From: Skeletonema tropicum
Taxonomy: Eukaryota; Bacillariophyta; Thalassiosirophyceae; Thalassiosirales; Thalassiosiraceae
DNA length: 64,000 nucleotides
Direction of reading: 5' to 3'
Assembly (NCBI GenBank): GCA_037178625.1
Contig: CM074131.1
Coordinates: 3,472,001-3,536,000 of the forward strand
In this document: one piece after another, positions 43,649 through 54,195 of the stretch
How positions within the stretch are numbered: position 1 is the stretch's first letter
Layout: the number at the start of each line of letters is the position of its first letter
The notes under the pieces: generated by a model
What the model saw: only the letters and a program-made list of their open reading frames with translations
Databases searched by the model: none
Told to the model about the DNA's origin: nothing
Made by a program: the position numbers and the translations under genes

Positions 43649-44401
43649 AAAATATCAGGATGTTATCTGTGAACAGCATAATAAAAGTGGGCTTTCGTGG
43701 TACCTCAGTAAGGGTTATGTTCGTTCTTCGGACCCGTATCTTCTCCATTTTTGTGTGGCTGACATTCTTGATACTAATTCCGAAGTAGAAGTCTACGCGC
43801 TGAGACGACATAGATAGCTACTGGCGGGAAATAATTGTCACTGTCGCGTCGTGACAGCTCACAATTTTCACACACAAATCACTAACAAAATTGTAATAGT
43901 CTAAATATGGCCATGTTACCCGACGAAAATTCATAGATCAGTTGATAGATAGCATCCCAAACAGTATATGTACACTATCTGATGCGGAAGAGACTATGAT
44001 TCGTCGAGATAGAGCACCTACCGACGAATTTGTGACCAATAACTGCTATTTCGAGCTAGAATGACGCATGCCTACGGCAGATCTGCATGCCTGTACTGCT
44101 GCTGCTATGCGAGTATACTGCATATAACGTTGACCAGTGGTTCTATCGAAAGCTAATAGTCTGTACTATCGTATTATGGTCGACTATTTGTGTTAGGGGT
44201 CGACATGGAGGCACAGAACCTCCATGTAAGGGTGTAGAACTCGTGTTTTTTGTGTTTTGTTAGTGTTTTGTGTGGAGTTTCAGTGACAGTGACAATTTTT
44301 TCCAGTGAAAATTTTTTCCCGCCAGTAGATAGACCTGCTCTCTCCTCCTTTTCCACCTCGTCTTAGAGACGCATTGCAATAATCAATACTTGTCTATCAA
44401 G
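43649..44401. other. Intergenic region
   Basis: It holds the second copy of the dispersed ACCCGTATCTTCTCCA repeat (near 43730) and otherwise nothing I can name. The right end is the 5' flank of the gene at 44402. Confidence 0.45.
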
Positions 44402-45631
44402 ATGGCATCGAAACTCAAACCACTCGTCCTCTACGCCACAGATTTCTACAAGCTGTCCTCCTTGCTGGTAAAGCGCGTGCTCCTATCTAAACCAGTCGGA
44501 AATTTGGCAGCCTACAAAGAAAAGACGAAACAGTTACTCTTGGATCAATCTCGACCGTCGGCGTCTCCCAATGTTGCAGCTGTCAAATTATTGCATTTGG
44601 ATAGAGAATTTGGCTTGTTACAATATTATGGTGTTCAAGAATATGCACGTAGATGGATGAAGTCGAGATCATCAACATCGTCATCTACTGCGCAATCCAT
44701 CACACAAATAACTGAGCAAGTAGGTGGCACTACCAACAAATCAAATGACAATACTAATGTGGCAAGAGTTGCATTCATGATTACTTCTGAGCAGCGTCGA
44801 AAATTATCTGCGGACTTGGGTTACACGCAACAAGATATTCGATCCTTCAAACCAATAGAGGCACTGTTGTTGACTGAAAATAATGTAACGAAAACATCAT
44901 CTGATGGTGAAGCGCAATACAATTTTCGTGATAGATTAAAGGAATTAATTGATGAGAATGAAAAGTTGATGGCACAACAGGCGTTATCATCATCTACTAG
45001 TGCTGTCACTGAAATAATAGAGAAGCCAAAATCAGTTTCACCTGAAGATGCAGAGCATGCCCATGTCAAAGCAGATGTGGCAATGGCATTGTTGTCAGCA
45101 GAGAAGGGAGATAATCGTAAAGTGGAAGGCTTACCAACTGAAAACGAAGAACACACTCCCGAGGACGCTTCTTATGATGAAAAAGAAGTGACTTCTGCAA
45201 TTGCCCTAGAAGATGATGCACATAAACAAGGAAGTGATGACACATCCACCAAAACAGATAAATCAAACATTGAGTCTGCACCAGCAACATCATCTGCACC
45301 ATCCCTAACCGTACAAATTACACCCAATGATTCGACAGAACTTCATATGAAGCCAGATATTGCAGCAGCATTCATTAGTTCACATCTACAAAAAGAAGAG
45401 TCGACTATTGGGGTGAGTGATGTAAGTGATACTGACGAGGGAGATGATGGTCCAGGCTGGTACGAAGTAGTAATGGGTAGCGTGGATGCAGAAGAGAAGG
45501 AAAAGCAAGAAGATGAGGTTGTTGCTCTGTTTGCAACAAAGAAAGAGGCTCTGGAATGTGTCAATATAAAGGAAAAGCTTGCATCGGGGAAAGATAAAAG
45601 GTTTTCAGTACGACGACGATGGAATGTTTGA
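44402..45631 (+). CDS. Hypothetical protein, Ser/Thr/Glu-rich, 409 residues
   Basis: The ATG at 44402 opens a frame of 409 residues. The first 160 look folded: A-S-K-L-K-P-L-V-L-Y-A-T-D-F-Y-K, H-L-D-R-E-F-G-L-L-Q-Y-Y-G-V, then M-I-T-S-E-Q-R-R-K-L-S-A-D-L-G-Y-T-Q-Q-D-I-R. The remainder is acidic and low complexity with a twice-occurring motif, H-V-K-A-D-V-A-M-A-L-L-S and H-M-K-P-D-I-A-A-A-F-I-S. The C-terminal 60 residues contain G-W-Y-E-V-V-M-G-S-V. No membrane segment or known domain was recognised. The intact long frame, codon-level regularity and lack of stops support a real gene. Confidence 0.65.
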   Translation: MASKLKPLVLYATDFYKLSSLLVKRVLLSKPVGNLAAYKEKTKQLLLDQSRPSASPNVAAVKLLHLDREFGLLQYYGVQEYARRWMKSRSSTSSSTAQSITQITEQVGGTTNKSNDNTNVARVAFMITSEQRRKLSADLGYTQQDIRSFKPIEALLLTENNVTKTSSDGEAQYNFRDRLKELIDENEKLMAQQALSSSTSAVTEIIEKPKSVSPEDAEHAHVKADVAMALLSAEKGDNRKVEGLPTENEEHTPEDASYDEKEVTSAIALEDDAHKQGSDDTSTKTDKSNIESAPATSSAPSLTVQITPNDSTELHMKPDIAAAFISSHLQKEESTIGVSDVSDTDEGDDGPGWYEVVMGSVDAEEKEKQEDEVVALFATKKEALECVNIKEKLASGKDKRFSVRRRWNV

Positions 45632-46879
45632 TGTAATAAGCATTAAGGATCTTGATTTTAGTCTTTAGCTGCTGATACAATTCTCTAACTCAAGGTTGTA
45701 GAAGCAGAAGCATCCAATGCATTTGTACAAGTTCAAGATGCTATCCAAAACACATGTGATAGATAAATAGAGGCACGTTAGAAATTTATCGACATTGAAA
45801 GCACCATCCAATCACAAAAGAGTAGAATGGACGAGTCTTGTATACCGAAATTAATATTGGGACCGAAAAAAATTGAACCGTAGCATGGCATCCAGAATAA
45901 TTGGACACTAACGGAACAGAGTGTGGGTCCCAAGTACAATTCATTTGAGGCAGATAATTACGTACCTTGTCGTCTCTTTATTGATCGTTGCTTCCTAACA
46001 CCATCCTCTACCTTCTTCTAGCCTGTAAGTATGGGAGAAAGAGAAACATTCCTGTTCGTTAGTCATGATTCTTCCACACAACAAGAAATTGTGGATCCAC
46101 CCACTATGACACACAGCTATCAATAACATGTCCATCGAAATGAACAATAGGAAAACGGTATCAACTCTCAGGGTTTACCCATCACAGACAAGACGCTCAA
46201 ATGCAACAAGTACTTGAAAACCAAGAATTGTAAAATTGCCATAAAATGGCAACCATGAGGCTTGTATTACTATTCCACGAATGTAACGGGTTGTTCGCCA
46301 TTGTATATAAAAGACGATAATCCTGACATATTCATGGGTTTGATTGGTTGCGGATTGCTTTGTTGTTGATTCTGTAACACTTACCTTTTAGCTTTGGCGT
46401 TGCATTGATGAAATGCTTGTCTATGCACCAACCATCACAAGGAATGGACCTATGAAACAAACACAAAACATAAGTGAGACTTGGTTAGATCCATAATCAA
46501 CACGTATTAGCACGTAATACAAGAATGCACGAGTCTCTGTGACTCTATCCTCCACGAGTACAGAAGGACAAAGTGTCTGAGTACGTTTCTGATAATTAAT
46601 CTGGCGGAATCCACTTTGAGTTATGAAAACAACCACATTTCTGTGGCGATGTAGTCAAAGGTGCAAAAATATCCAAACGAAGTTTGTTTCTATCTCAAGA
46701 TATTTGAGCTGGGACCGCGGGGGCAAGTAGTTCTCAATACATATCAAGTATAACGTTGTTGACATCAGATATGCATACATCAGTCGAGCTGATTTCACAG
46801 CCATTAGATATGCATACATCAATCAAGCCAATTTGTTCATTTCTTACCTTTGACACATCAAACAATCAAAACGCTCACA
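45632..46879. other. Intergenic region
   Basis: Convergent spacer between the hypothetical gene and TatA. Apart from two copies of GATATGCATACATCA near 46768 and 46808, I see nothing supported. Confidence 0.5.
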
Positions 46880-47362
46880 TTAATCCTCCTGATCAACCTT
46901 CTCCATAACCTTAGCCTTCCTACTCCGACTCTCAATCTCCCCCTCCTCCACCCCCTTCTGAAACTCCTCCGGTATATTCTTCAATTCCTTCCACGCCGCT
47001 GCCTCCTTGCCTGCCACCTCACCCGCCGATCGTGTAAATTCGGTGAGTTTCGAGGGACCGATTAAGAAAATTGCGGCAAGCCCAATGATGGCTAGCTCAG
47101 CTGGTCCGAGGCCGAAGAAGGAGTGGAGTTGGGTTGATTTGGATCGGATGGATGATGTGGAGGGATTGGGGATGATGGATAATGGATGGTTTAGAGATGA
47201 TGGCCATGATGTTATTGTGGATGTGGGGCTGGTGGTGATGGATCGTGATGGAGAAAATTGATGACATGATGTAGATGATGGCTGTATTATGAATGCTGTT
47301 GTACTGCTCGCTATGGCAGCGATGAGCAAGAGAAGAGGTGATGCTAACAGAGACTTCGTCAT
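46880..47362 (-). CDS. Plastid Sec-independent translocase TatA/TatB-family protein
   Basis: The protein has 160 residues. A signal peptide (hydrophobic to about residue 23, ending T-A-F-I) precedes a Ser/Thr/Pro-rich transit region, which fits a bipartite plastid presequence. From about residue 82, [25 protein letters not shown] is the Tat transmembrane helix with its F-G-x-x-x-x-E-L and G-P-x-K-L hinge. An amphipathic helix and a charged tail follow. It acts in the thylakoid twin-arginine pathway, exporting folded proteins. TatA (Tha4) and TatB (Hcf106) are not easily separated; the short tail favours TatA. Confidence 0.93.
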   Translation of the reverse strand: MTKSLLASPLLLLIAAIASSTTAFIIQPSSTSCHQFSPSRSITTSPTSTITSWPSSLNHPLSIIPNPSTSSIRSKSTQLHSFFGLGPAELAIIGLAAIFLIGPSKLTEFTRSAGEVAGKEAAAWKELKNIPEEFQKGVEEGEIESRSRKAKVMEKVDQED

Positions 47363-48169
47363 GGTGATGATGCTTTCATGAATACTAGCCTCGCTGACGC
47401 TCGTCTAGCCGCTGCGCGGGTTTTCTAAATAAGAGAGGAGGCACCGGCTATCTACTACGATATTGATTGTGTCTACTTATATACATAGCAGTATTCAAAT
47501 AGTACGTTATGTAACACTTTAATAATTACTTATGTAATAAAGGTTGTGTCCCCCCCTGAACAATCAAATCTAAGCCAATCAAAGAAAGAGTCAATCGAAA
47601 ATTCTAAAAACGGGGGGGGCAAGGGGTCAAATCAAGCCAATCAAAGAAAGAGTCGATCGAAAATGCCCGTGAAGGCCAAAGGACACGCCAAAGGGCCCGG
47701 ACAGAACGACCGACCGACCGACCGACCGAACGACTTAGCTCCTCTCATTATTTAGATTCCTGCTTCCCTGCCGCATTTCGGTGTGTAGTGGTGGTGAACT
47801 GTATTATTGGACGTAGCGGATTTCTAGAATGAGTACATCTATTTGTTTCTTACTTGCTCTAATGCGCATCATGACGACGCTAGATAGTATACGGCTAAAT
47901 GAGGTGCTGCTGGCCAGCTCGCACCGGACCTCTCAGATCAGCTACGAGGCTGCCGCATCGCTTGTATATGAGCAATCCGTCTGAGCAGTACTAATGAGCT
48001 TGTATAGTATCGCCACCGAGTATAATGGGCCACGAGAAGGTGTGTGTGCGGATATTGATCCTCACTGGACCACTCAGAGTTCGACTGTACTCCACGTAAT
48101 CAAATCGAAATTCCAAAAATCCAAAAAGAAAGGCGAATCAGCTCTCGCAAGGGTAATTCACACCCTCAA
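47363..48169. other. Intergenic region with direct and microsatellite repeats
   Basis: A 37-bp sequence containing GCCAATCAAAGAAAGAGTC occurs at 47565-47602 and 47628-47664, separated by a G run. A GACC/GACCG tract lies at 47709-47731. No gene was seen. Confidence 0.6.
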
Positions 48170-48990
48170 GAATGATCATTTAATGTTTTTAGGTGTTTCT
48201 TCCTCGCGAAGTATGTAGTGTCTCCCCTGAAAGTCAAGTCGTTGCTAGATTTGCGATGTCGTTCAAGGACTTATGTTCGTAGTGATTGCTTCCATTCTAG
48301 TACAACAACCTTCACGCATTAGCGATAACAGATAGCATAAGATTTCTTCTTCAGTCGAGATCTTGGATGAGTAGTATAAGCCAGCAAAGCTTGGTTTGTA
48401 CAGAGAATTCAGCGTTCACCTTCCATCGGGATACCTACTCCTCAGCTTGCAGCGCATGCCTCTGTACTCTTGAAACTGTTTCACCGCAACAAACTCGGAT
48501 CCAAAAGTATTTGTCTCAAACGAGGCTTGGTAGATTTCCAGTAGATAGGAGCTTCATAGAGGTGCACAATAGAACCAGACCTTTATCGTCTTGCAACTTG
48601 ATCGAGAGCATGATCGATTGCCGTCGACATAAGCTGGAAAGATAATGGCTGACCGAATAGAGGGAAATGTCTGGATGAACTTCCTCCTTAATATCCATCC
48701 GTCTTGTAGTTGAGTAGGTCAGTTCCCGATTCAAATCAATGTTCGGCTCTCGGGATCAAATACCAACAGGCATTATGATGCTTCTTGAGATACGATAATA
48801 CATGGAAATCAAACTTGTTCAAGTTGTCCCTCTTGAGGAAGTGTAAGACAAGAATGGCTCCTCCATCGTTAGACATTTTGTCAAGAGCATCTTACCAAGA
48901 GGTAGTTCCAGATTCAGCGTCGAGTTGAATAATTGCAGTCTTTTCTTGGGAACATAGCTGACCTAACACGCAGGCGCATCATCATCATTG
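48170..48990 (-). mobile_element. Decayed Ty1/copia retrotransposon (RT end and RNase H region)
   Basis: Reading the minus strand with frequent frame changes gives, in order, L-P-R...G-Q-L-E-Q-V (about 48840), Y-L-K-K-H-H-N-A (48790), A-P-I-Y-W-K-S-T-K (48550), F-G-S-E-F-V-A-V-K-Q (48500), and near 48210-48310 a motif resembling V-R-E-G followed by N-D-I-A-N-L. This is the order of the RNase H part of diatom Copia polyproteins. Stops and shifts are numerous, and no LTRs or upstream domains could be found. Confidence 0.75.
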
Positions 48991-50145
48991 ATGCCACGTG
49001 CGCTGGTGTATCCAGCCATCGGGGTTGCTTTCCTAAAAAATATCCTTTGGCGGAATCAGCTGTAGGTTTCCGCATATCTCTTCTTCCCTATTAATTAAAG
49101 CGATCCTCCTTTGAAATAGTATCACCGTCCAACTCGTGTTCAGTGATCGTCGTCATCATCTACTTATTCTAAGACGGGCTGGCATAATATTCACTTGTTC
49201 CTCCTTCAAGGAGCCATCGGCAAATTGCACATCAATTAGAGACACATTTGTAATATAACAGAAATGGACTGTAGTTGTGCTTCGTCTAGAACCGGCCATA
49301 TTTCATCGACTAAGCGCGGAGTTACCTTGCCAATATACTTAGCCTGCGCTTCGTTCAGATTTGGTAAGATGACCTTGGCCTCGCATGCAGTGCAATTCAA
49401 GATGCATTTACGTTGCTGCAATTGGGCGAAGGCTTCGTATCAATCTACCGGTCAAGTCAGTACCGTCTGGGAACTGAGAATGCTTGGATAGGAATAATAA
49501 GACCAGGTTCATCTGAGAAGCCTCTCAAACTCAAGCAAACTCCGTTTACATGCAGGAGAATACACTCTTATGTACTTCAGCTTCCATTGACTCTTGAGTC
49601 ACATTCAAAGTAGCAGTCATGATGATGTTGAGTGATTCAGTTCTAAGCCACCCCGAGTAGGGTGAGTTGGATGACGTAGTATGAAGGCAAGGATGGACGC
49701 CATCTTGCTCTCTAGATCGATGAAGTTGCGCACCAATGAGCTGTTTAGAAGTACCAAACACAGTTTCAAGAGAGTAAAAGTAAAAGAAGCATATGATTCG
49801 TTAGAGATAACGTGTTGGTAAATAGATGATTTTCTAACTTATTATCATTATGATCGCAGACAGAATGACAAGATGTTGCCCCCCAAATCAAATCAAACCA
49901 AAGACAAGCTGTAAACATTGTAGGTGGGGATACTTTTCAAAGAGATCGAACGGTAGTTTAACGACGGATTTATGGTCTGGCAAACCCTAAAAGGAACTGT
50001 GCCCATCTTATCCCCTGGGGAGGACGAACACTCTGTTTAAGCCTCTCGACACCTTCAAAGGCAGCCATGACCCACCTTGGAAACCGACCATTACTATCTC
50101 TCTCGGACCCCAAACCGAGTACACCCGAAGGAGTACTGAAAAGCA
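48991..50145. other. Intergenic region, possibly more retrotransposon debris
   Basis: Open stretches at 49236-49421 and 49546-49761 on the minus strand may be further remnants, but I could match them to nothing. Confidence 0.35.
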
Positions 50146-50374
50146 GGGCCAATTTAATTAATCGCCGGCCTTCCTCGGCGATACTGGGCCCATTTGTATA
50201 CCGCCGGCTTTTTCCTCGGCGGTGCTGGGCCGATTTGTATAGCACCGGCTTCCACGGTGCTGGGCCATTATTTGAATCGCCGGCTTTTCCTCAGCGATGA
50301 ATGGGCCGTTATTTGAATCGCCGGCTTTCCTCAGCGATGGGCCAATTTGTATAGCACCGGCTTCCACGGTGCTG
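50146..50374. repeat. Tandem array of six hairpin units with co-varying arms
   Basis: Units of about 38 bp each have a linker GGGCC(A/G)ATTTGTAT or GGGCC-TTATTTGA and then a hairpin. Hairpins are ATCGCCG/CGGCGAT (50161-50182), ACCGCCG/CGGCGGT (50200-50223), AGCACCG/CGGTGCT (50241-50261), ATCGC/GCGAT (50276-50298 and 50317-50338) and AGCACCG/CGGTGCT (50353-50373). Arm sequences differ between units but pairing is kept, while loop (GCTT..TCC) and linker are conserved. Confidence 0.88.
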
Positions 50375-50450
50375 AAGTTGATTGTTGCTTGATCTCATCC
50401 ATCTATCAAAACTGAACAGAGGATGAATCACTGTAATCATCGGCTGCGAC

Positions 50451-50533
50451 GATGCTTGCGGGTAAACGTTGTTAGAAGGCGGCGGTATTCGGCGGCGATG
50501 CTTGCGGGTGAACGTTGTTGGAAGGCGGCGGTA
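50451..50533. repeat. Two-copy tandem repeat, 46-bp period
   Basis: GATGCTTGCGGGTAAACGTT and the next 17 bases (50451-50487) recur at 50497-50533 with two substitutions. It is adjacent to the hairpin array. Confidence 0.85.
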
Positions 50534-52606
50534 GAAGAGGCCGGCGAGCGGAGGTCGGAGGTGGTTGCCATTGCCGACATGGATGATTTGCTAGTAAATG
50601 ATGTTGACAGTTTTCGAAATGAAAAATTATGAGCTCATGAAAGCAGCAGCAAGTCATCTCAACGACTTTTTTTCTCTGCCATCACGAGAAAGCCATCCAT
50701 GATTGAATGAATGGCTGTGAGAGCTCGGACTGCCCGCCATGATTGATTGCTTTTGTGCGCATGAGCTGAGCGAAAAAGTTGTTGGAGATCTGTCGCGCAA
50801 TTCCGAGGACGTAAAAAATCATGTTTTGGATAGTGATGGGAAGGATTCTCCCTTCTTTCATGTTGGATGCCATGAACCATTGGGGACACGCCAATGTGAA
50901 TATTTGTAGGCCGCTAATGCCTTAAATTAAGACGTCATTATTATTCTTTTCTTTTGATTTTGTTGCCTGTCGAAGAGAAGACGAACCGATGATGTGTTGA
51001 TGTGTCGGGAGATCGGGGCAGTAAGTCAGCTTCTGCATTAATGTTATTATCCGTACACATAACATACAACATAGACATCTACTAACTACATAGCATTATG
51101 AAAGAGCAACTCGAGAGAAATACATGAGAGGTAATAGACTTGTCAAGGCATGAAGAATTCAACATTTGGATGTCGAGTGAGAATAAAGATGAAGAAAGAT
51201 GAAAGCTTGGATCTTTTCTGAAGTATCAATTCCACATAAACAAGCTATCGGTAATCATCCAGACACTTGAATACAAGCAACTATTTAAAAAGGAAAGGAA
51301 GGAAGAAGGAGCAAATAGACTTGGTGGATAAGCACAGGTCTGAATATGAAATTCTCAAATTGGAGGCCCGACCCTGAAGTGATCCTACGCTATATAATGT
51401 GCAATATTGGGTATTCTGATAGCATTGATGATGAATGAGGGACATAAGAGTAATCAGTAAGGTGTTATATTCAAAATTGAAGTATGTGGACGATACAAAA
51501 GTGTCTAGGTACAAGGGACTACAAGTGATAGAAATGTATCGGATATTTTTTGAAATATCGGATAAAAAAATATCCGAAAATCCCCCCAAAAGTGCCGAAA
51601 TAGCACGCAGATAAGGGTGGCCATTACGCTAAGCGAGGTCGATTTGACGTAGAGGAGAAAATAATTTAAGAAATCGACTTTTTAAGAAAACAGGTAGCTC
51701 CAGCTCCAGCTGACCAGAAATCGGGGGATTTTGAGGGAATAGGGGTGCAATTCAAGCAGATCAAAGAGCAAAATGCAGTGATACAAACCTGTTGAAAGGT
51801 TTAAAACAAGTTAATACCATTGTAGGACCTCTGCAACACCTTTTGCAATTTCTTTCCTACAGTATCACTACCATTCACATTCTCTAGGATTCGACCATTC
51901 CTGATGTGTAGAATGCATATGCATAATATGTTTGGTCTCACCTCGTCTCAACTCATCCTCCCTCCTCCAGCCACAATTGCTCATGATACTATAATTTTCT
52001 ACATGTTTGTTTGCAAGTAGTTCGACAGTGTTGAGTGGAGTGAAAAGCTCTTAGCCGCTGGTGATAAGTATGAGGGTTGGTCGACAGCATCACATGCATC
52101 GCTCCTACCAAACGAATGCGAACACCTTTTTGTATTTGACTCCTTCGTAGCATCATGTAACGAAGACAAAAATGAATCTCCATCTGCTTTCTTTTTTGTA
52201 TTGTACTGACTCCTTCGTATGTATCACTGTCTTATCTCCTTGACTCCATTGAGTAGATTCCTACTACCTCGTGTACAAGATGTCATCCGGCATTTCAACT
52301 TCGCGCAAAAATACATTTCAAAATTTTCCCGCGTCTTTTGTTCCAACACTTTCAAGCACACAAAACACATAATTCAATATCATGGGGAAATGAACCAAAA
52401 TACCATGATGCCGGCATAGTGAGAAAAATCGTATCTCCTCAACTCTCCAGAAACTTCGTTGGCGCTAGGCCCATCTGAGCAGCTGAGATCACGGAGAAAC
52501 TTTTGATCTACCTGGCCCACTAAGTTACAATAGTCTCGCCCCAAACCTCCAAACCAAAATAAGCCTACGAAATCACGAAAAACAACCTCTGCCGTCCTCC
52601 CATTCC
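50534..52606. other. Gene-free AT-rich region
   Basis: I see no supported gene or clear repeat in this two-kilobase stretch. Short direct copies of TGTATTTGACTCCTTCGTA-like sequence near 52130 and 52200 are the only local repetition noticed. Confidence 0.4.
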
Positions 52607-53355
52607 ACTCAATATGAATGGTACAATCGGTCTCTCTCCATCAATCCTGATGATGTAGGGTCATAGTTGAGTGACTTGAAGTTCGATTGGGTGGAATAGG
52701 TGCACATATTGTCTCCGAAGAAGGCTGTTGTTATGACGCTACATTTTGCGTCTGAATAGATCGGAGTAGGATCTTCAACGACTTTTTAAGGCTCTTAGAT
52801 TTCGATGAATTAATGTTCGAAGGATAAAGCTGCATATTGTCACTGCTGACACCGTTGGAATGCACAAAGAGTATTCTCTCTTATGAGATAGTTGTTTATC
52901 TGCATGCATTTATGTCGAATAACGCGGATCTGTGGGCCTCATAAATTATTATTATGCAACAATAAGATATATCCATCATTTATAAGCGTCTAAAGTTCAT
53001 TATTTCAACAGTGTTTGTTGTCGATAGTGCTGAAATATTTGTTACAACACCATCGTTCATTGCTCCTGAGGAGTTGAGGATACACATTCATGTGCACTAA
53101 TTGGCTTGCATTTTACATCATATGTAAAAAGCGGTACATACCAAGCTGCTCCATACTTTCATAAATATCTCTATAGGCATCACGAGCATTACATCTTTAA
53201 TATAACAGCACAATGCTTAGTAAAGTACGCTGCTTGGGCGGAAATCCCATGGTGGTGATGTGCTCGAAGATCGATGGCGCCACTTTGGTACCGCTTCTTG
53301 GACGATTCCTACGTACAAAAAAAAATCCACTCGATGGAGTCAAGGAGATGAGACA
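52607..53355. repeat. Dispersed repeat, inverted partner of 12915-14085
   Basis: The complementary strand aligns with 12915-13630 and then jumps to 14033-14085, so about 400 bp are missing here or were inserted in the other copy. Shared landmarks include CACCATGGGATTTCCGCCC and ACAACAGCCTTCTTCGGAG. The copies lie about 39 kb apart in opposite orientation. Confidence 0.8.
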
Positions 53356-54195
53356 GCTATATTTAGAAGTACACCTCTCTCTAGAGAGAAAAGATAGAAG
53401 AAGCTCCCCAATGGTATGAATAGACCTGTAGCCAGCCTGTAGCCTGTGATGAAAGATCTACATATGTACTATGTACTTCATTCTACATCAACCAACCTAA
53501 TCGGCCACAATATTTTGGATATCGCATCTTGGTAAGTCTCTCGCGTACATAGGCTTTGTTGCTGATACTCTCTCCTTTCTATTCTGTTTCTGTGCTATTT
53601 TGTGCTATTTTGCGGCCGACCACTTACATTTTTTGCTCCACATCTCCCGATGCCGATGGTCCAATAATGGCCTACGCAAAATGATGAATCATCCATCTCA
53701 TCAAAATAATATGCATATGCCATAAACTGCACAACACTATTCGTCATACGCTCTGGCTCCTTCGATGTTAGCATCTGGCTAAGTGTATGGTCAGCCTAGC
53801 CACTTTTTGCCGATTTGTTCGTTCTCAGCCGCCACAGGGGCTAACCTACCCTTTTATAGGCTTAAAATGCTCCTCTCGTTGAGTAGACTTTGAATCCGTG
53901 GCGTCCCTTCAAAAATAAAAAAATATTTTGTTAGCCCCACTTCTAGAGCAGGATTTAAGGATAACCCCAAATGTAGCCCCTTCTCCCAATTTACCCTGGT
54001 CTTCAGCGACCAAGAACACATTCACTTCACAATGATTCTGAAACAGCTCAGGGACGATGCGGATTTGAACTCCTCTCACTCTCAGCTTTCCATAGCTATG
54101 TTGAACATTTTCTGAGCTCAAATACTCGCTGAGAACTAACATGCTGGCTAGGGTGACCATACACTTAGCCATCTTCAGGACTGAACCATACCAAA
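53356..54195. other. Intergenic region
   Basis: A minus-strand open frame of 87 codons (53909-54172) has protein-like composition and would share a promoter with the FAD oxidase, but it matches no family I know. Otherwise nothing is supported. Confidence 0.4.

Noticed and set aside
50146..50374. CRISPR array
   Set aside because: Units are 38 bp with conserved linkers and variable palindromes, the reverse of repeat/spacer structure, and the genome is eukaryotic.
54040..54110. tRNA gene suggested by a B-box-like GAGTTCAAATCC on the minus strand
   Set aside because: No A box at the right distance and no acceptor or anticodon stem could be formed.
53909..54172. Minus-strand gene of 87 codons divergent from the FAD oxidase
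   Set aside because: The sequence looks plausible but has no family match or splice support, so it is mentioned only in the intergenic entry.
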